From positions 1-6,771 of the forward strand of contig CAKTMQ010000091.1 in NCBI GenBank assembly GCA_934573945.1: 6,771 nt of DNA, in the 5' to 3' direction. The notes under the pieces were generated by a model. That model searched no databases. It was not told the origin of the DNA and saw nothing but the letters and a program-made list of their open reading frames with translations. Positions 5,764-6,771 of this stretch are shown here, in pieces (the first letter of the stretch is position 1; each line of letters starts with the position of its first letter). Source of the DNA: an uncultured Oscillospiraceae bacterium (lineage in GTDB: Bacteria; Bacillota; Clostridia; Oscillospirales; Oscillospiraceae). Both the position numbers and the translations under genes were made by a program.

Positions 5764-6585
5764 TCAGGAGGATTTCCGACGACAGCGGGACAGCAGGCAG
5801 CAGCACAGGAACACCGCCAAATTGACCAGCACCACCGAGGCGCCTACCGGTGTGCTGAGGAGGTAGGAGCCGGTCAGTCCCACGCAGAAGGCCGCCACGC
5901 TGATGCAGCCCGCGCAGATCACCACGCCCCGGAAGCTCTTGAGCACCCGCATGGCGCCCAGTGCCGGAAAGATCACCAGACTGGAGATCAGCATGGCGCC
6001 CATCATCCGCATACCCAGTACGATGGTCAGCGCCGTCAGCACGCTCAGCAGTGTGTTGTACAGCCCTACCTTCACGCCGGTGGCGCGGGAAAAGCTCTCG
6101 TCAAAGGTGATGGCGAACAGCCGATGGTAGAACAGCACGAACAGCGCCAGCACCGCCGCGCTGAGCACCACGCTCAGCACCACGTCGGTGCGATCCATGG
6201 CCAGAATGGAGCCGAACATATAGCTGTCCACATCGGTGGTCATGCCGGTAGTCAGGGAGGTGACGATGATGCCCAGTGCCAGCGCAGAGGCGGAGGTGAC
6301 AGCAATGGCCGCGTCGGCGCCCATCCGGCTGCGCTCCGTCATCCGCAGCAGCGCCAGTGCCGCCAGTATCACCACCGGGATGGATACCGGCAGCGGCGCC
6401 CAGCCGCAGGCTACCGCCACCGACAGCGCGCCGAAGGATACATGGCTCAGACCGTCGCCGATCATGGAATAGCGCTTGAGCACCAGCGGTACGCCCAGCA
6501 GTGCCGCGCACAGCGACACCAGAATGCCCACCACAAAGGCGCGGAGGATAAAGGGGTAGGTAAACATCTCCAGCAGCAGCTTCAC
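5764..6585 (-). CDS. znuB: Metal ABC transporter permease, ABC-3 (ZnuB/MntB) family
   Basis: The 273-residue membrane protein is the channel subunit of a zinc- or manganese-type importer. It has about eight hydrophobic segments (roughly 12-32, 47-63, 66-80, 92-111, 134-153, 174-191, 195-213, 220-240 and 248-264; some may be re-entrant). Family motifs: SMIGDGLSHVSFGALS at 40-55, DSYMFGSIL at 120-128, GAMLISSLVIFPALGA at 196-211 and PVGASVVLVN at 246-255. The tail carries a CCC cluster at 261-263 plus C268. It starts with GTG at 6585, giving MKLLLEMFTY, behind a strong GGAGGTG site; this GTG overlaps the stop of the upstream ATPase gene (GTGA), which implies translational coupling. Metal specificity cannot be told from the sequence, so znuB is a family-level symbol. 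Confidence 0.93.
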   Translation of the reverse strand: MKLLLEMFTYPFILRAFVVGILVSLCAALLGVPLVLKRYSMIGDGLSHVSFGALSVAVACGWAPLPVSIPVVILAALALLRMTERSRMGADAAIAVTSASALALGIIVTSLTTGMTTDVDSYMFGSILAMDRTDVVLSVVLSAAVLALFVLFYHRLFAITFDESFSRATGVKVGLYNTLLSVLTALTIVLGMRMMGAMLISSLVIFPALGAMRVLKSFRGVVICAGCISVAAFCVGLTGSYLLSTPVGASVVLVNLAVFLCCCLLSRCRRKSS

Positions 6586-6771
6586 AGGGCGTCACCTCCG
6601 AACTTTTTTCCGTAGGGTGAGGCCAGATAGGCGGCGGTGTCGCCGAAAAACCAGCCGCTGCGTCCTGCGTGCAGGATGGAGGTGGCGTATTTCAGGGCGT
6701 TTTGCAGGTCATGGGTCACCATGACCACCGCCAGTCCCTCCTTACGGTTGAGATAGGACAGCGTGTGATAG
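6582..6771 (-). CDS. znuC: Metal ABC transporter ATP-binding protein, C-terminal 62 residues
   Basis: Only the C-terminal end lies in the window; the gene continues past 6771. The 62 residues begin YHTLSYLNRKEGLAVVMVTHD, where the VTHD histidine (residue 20 of the fragment) is the switch/H-loop of ABC ATPases, and end with FFGDTAAYLASPYGKKFGGDAL. It powers the permease encoded directly downstream, with which it shares a 4-base overlap. Walker A, the signature motif and Walker B are outside the window, so the assignment rests on the H-loop, the tail and the gene order. Confidence 0.9.
   Translation of the reverse strand, partial: YHTLSYLNRKEGLAVVMVTHDLQNALKYATSILHAGRSGWFFGDTAAYLASPYGKKFGGDAL

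Overview
The window comes from a GC-rich, low-redundancy bacterial chromosome. The best guess is a gut-type Clostridia (Oscillospiraceae/Ruminococcaceae-like) genome. This rests on the style of the proteins: a short RadC of the Firmicutes type, a secreted CEGYA-type transglutaminase with Ig-like repeats, a Firmicutes-type pyridoxamine kinase, strong GGAGG ribosome binding sites and a tRNA gene with encoded CCA. No 16S or other marker is present, so the taxonomy is an inference.

Layout. Positions 1-1588 (minus) hold the first 529 codons of uvrB, cut off by the window edge. A 313-base leader with two mutually exclusive hairpins separates it from radC (1902-2573, minus), which has its own extended -10 promoter. 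A strong terminator (2691-2722) closes the next minus-strand gene, a secreted, membrane-anchored transglutaminase-like protein (2732-4435). Upstream of that lies tRNA-Leu(UAG) (4613-4697, minus), followed by about 120 bases packed with hairpins that end in an exact 20-base second copy of the tRNA 3' end, and then a terminator-like hairpin only 26 bases from the transglutaminase start codon. A divergent promoter region (about 4700-4830) separates the tRNA from a pyridoxal/pyridoxamine kinase gene (4855-5694, plus). Its terminator stands between it and a convergent metal ABC transporter operon: the ABC-3 (ZnuB-type) permease (5764-6585, minus) and the last 62 codons of the ATPase (6582-6771, minus), whose stop overlaps the permease start.

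How the genes relate. The ABC ATPase and permease form one translationally coupled unit for zinc or manganese uptake. uvrB and radC are adjacent genome-maintenance-type genes in the same direction, but each appears to have its own leader; RadC is not firmly a repair protein. The transglutaminase gene seems to depend on transcription reading through the tRNA-Leu unit, because I see no promoter between the terminator-like hairpin and its start codon. The kinase is a single-gene unit for vitamin B6 salvage.

Most of the window is ordinary housekeeping DNA. The part least explained by standard features is the 4453-4612 stretch: a structured tail on tRNA-Leu with a duplicated, CCA-bearing tRNA 3' end. 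It may be a small integrated element, a repeat family associated with tRNA genes, or a regulatory tail.
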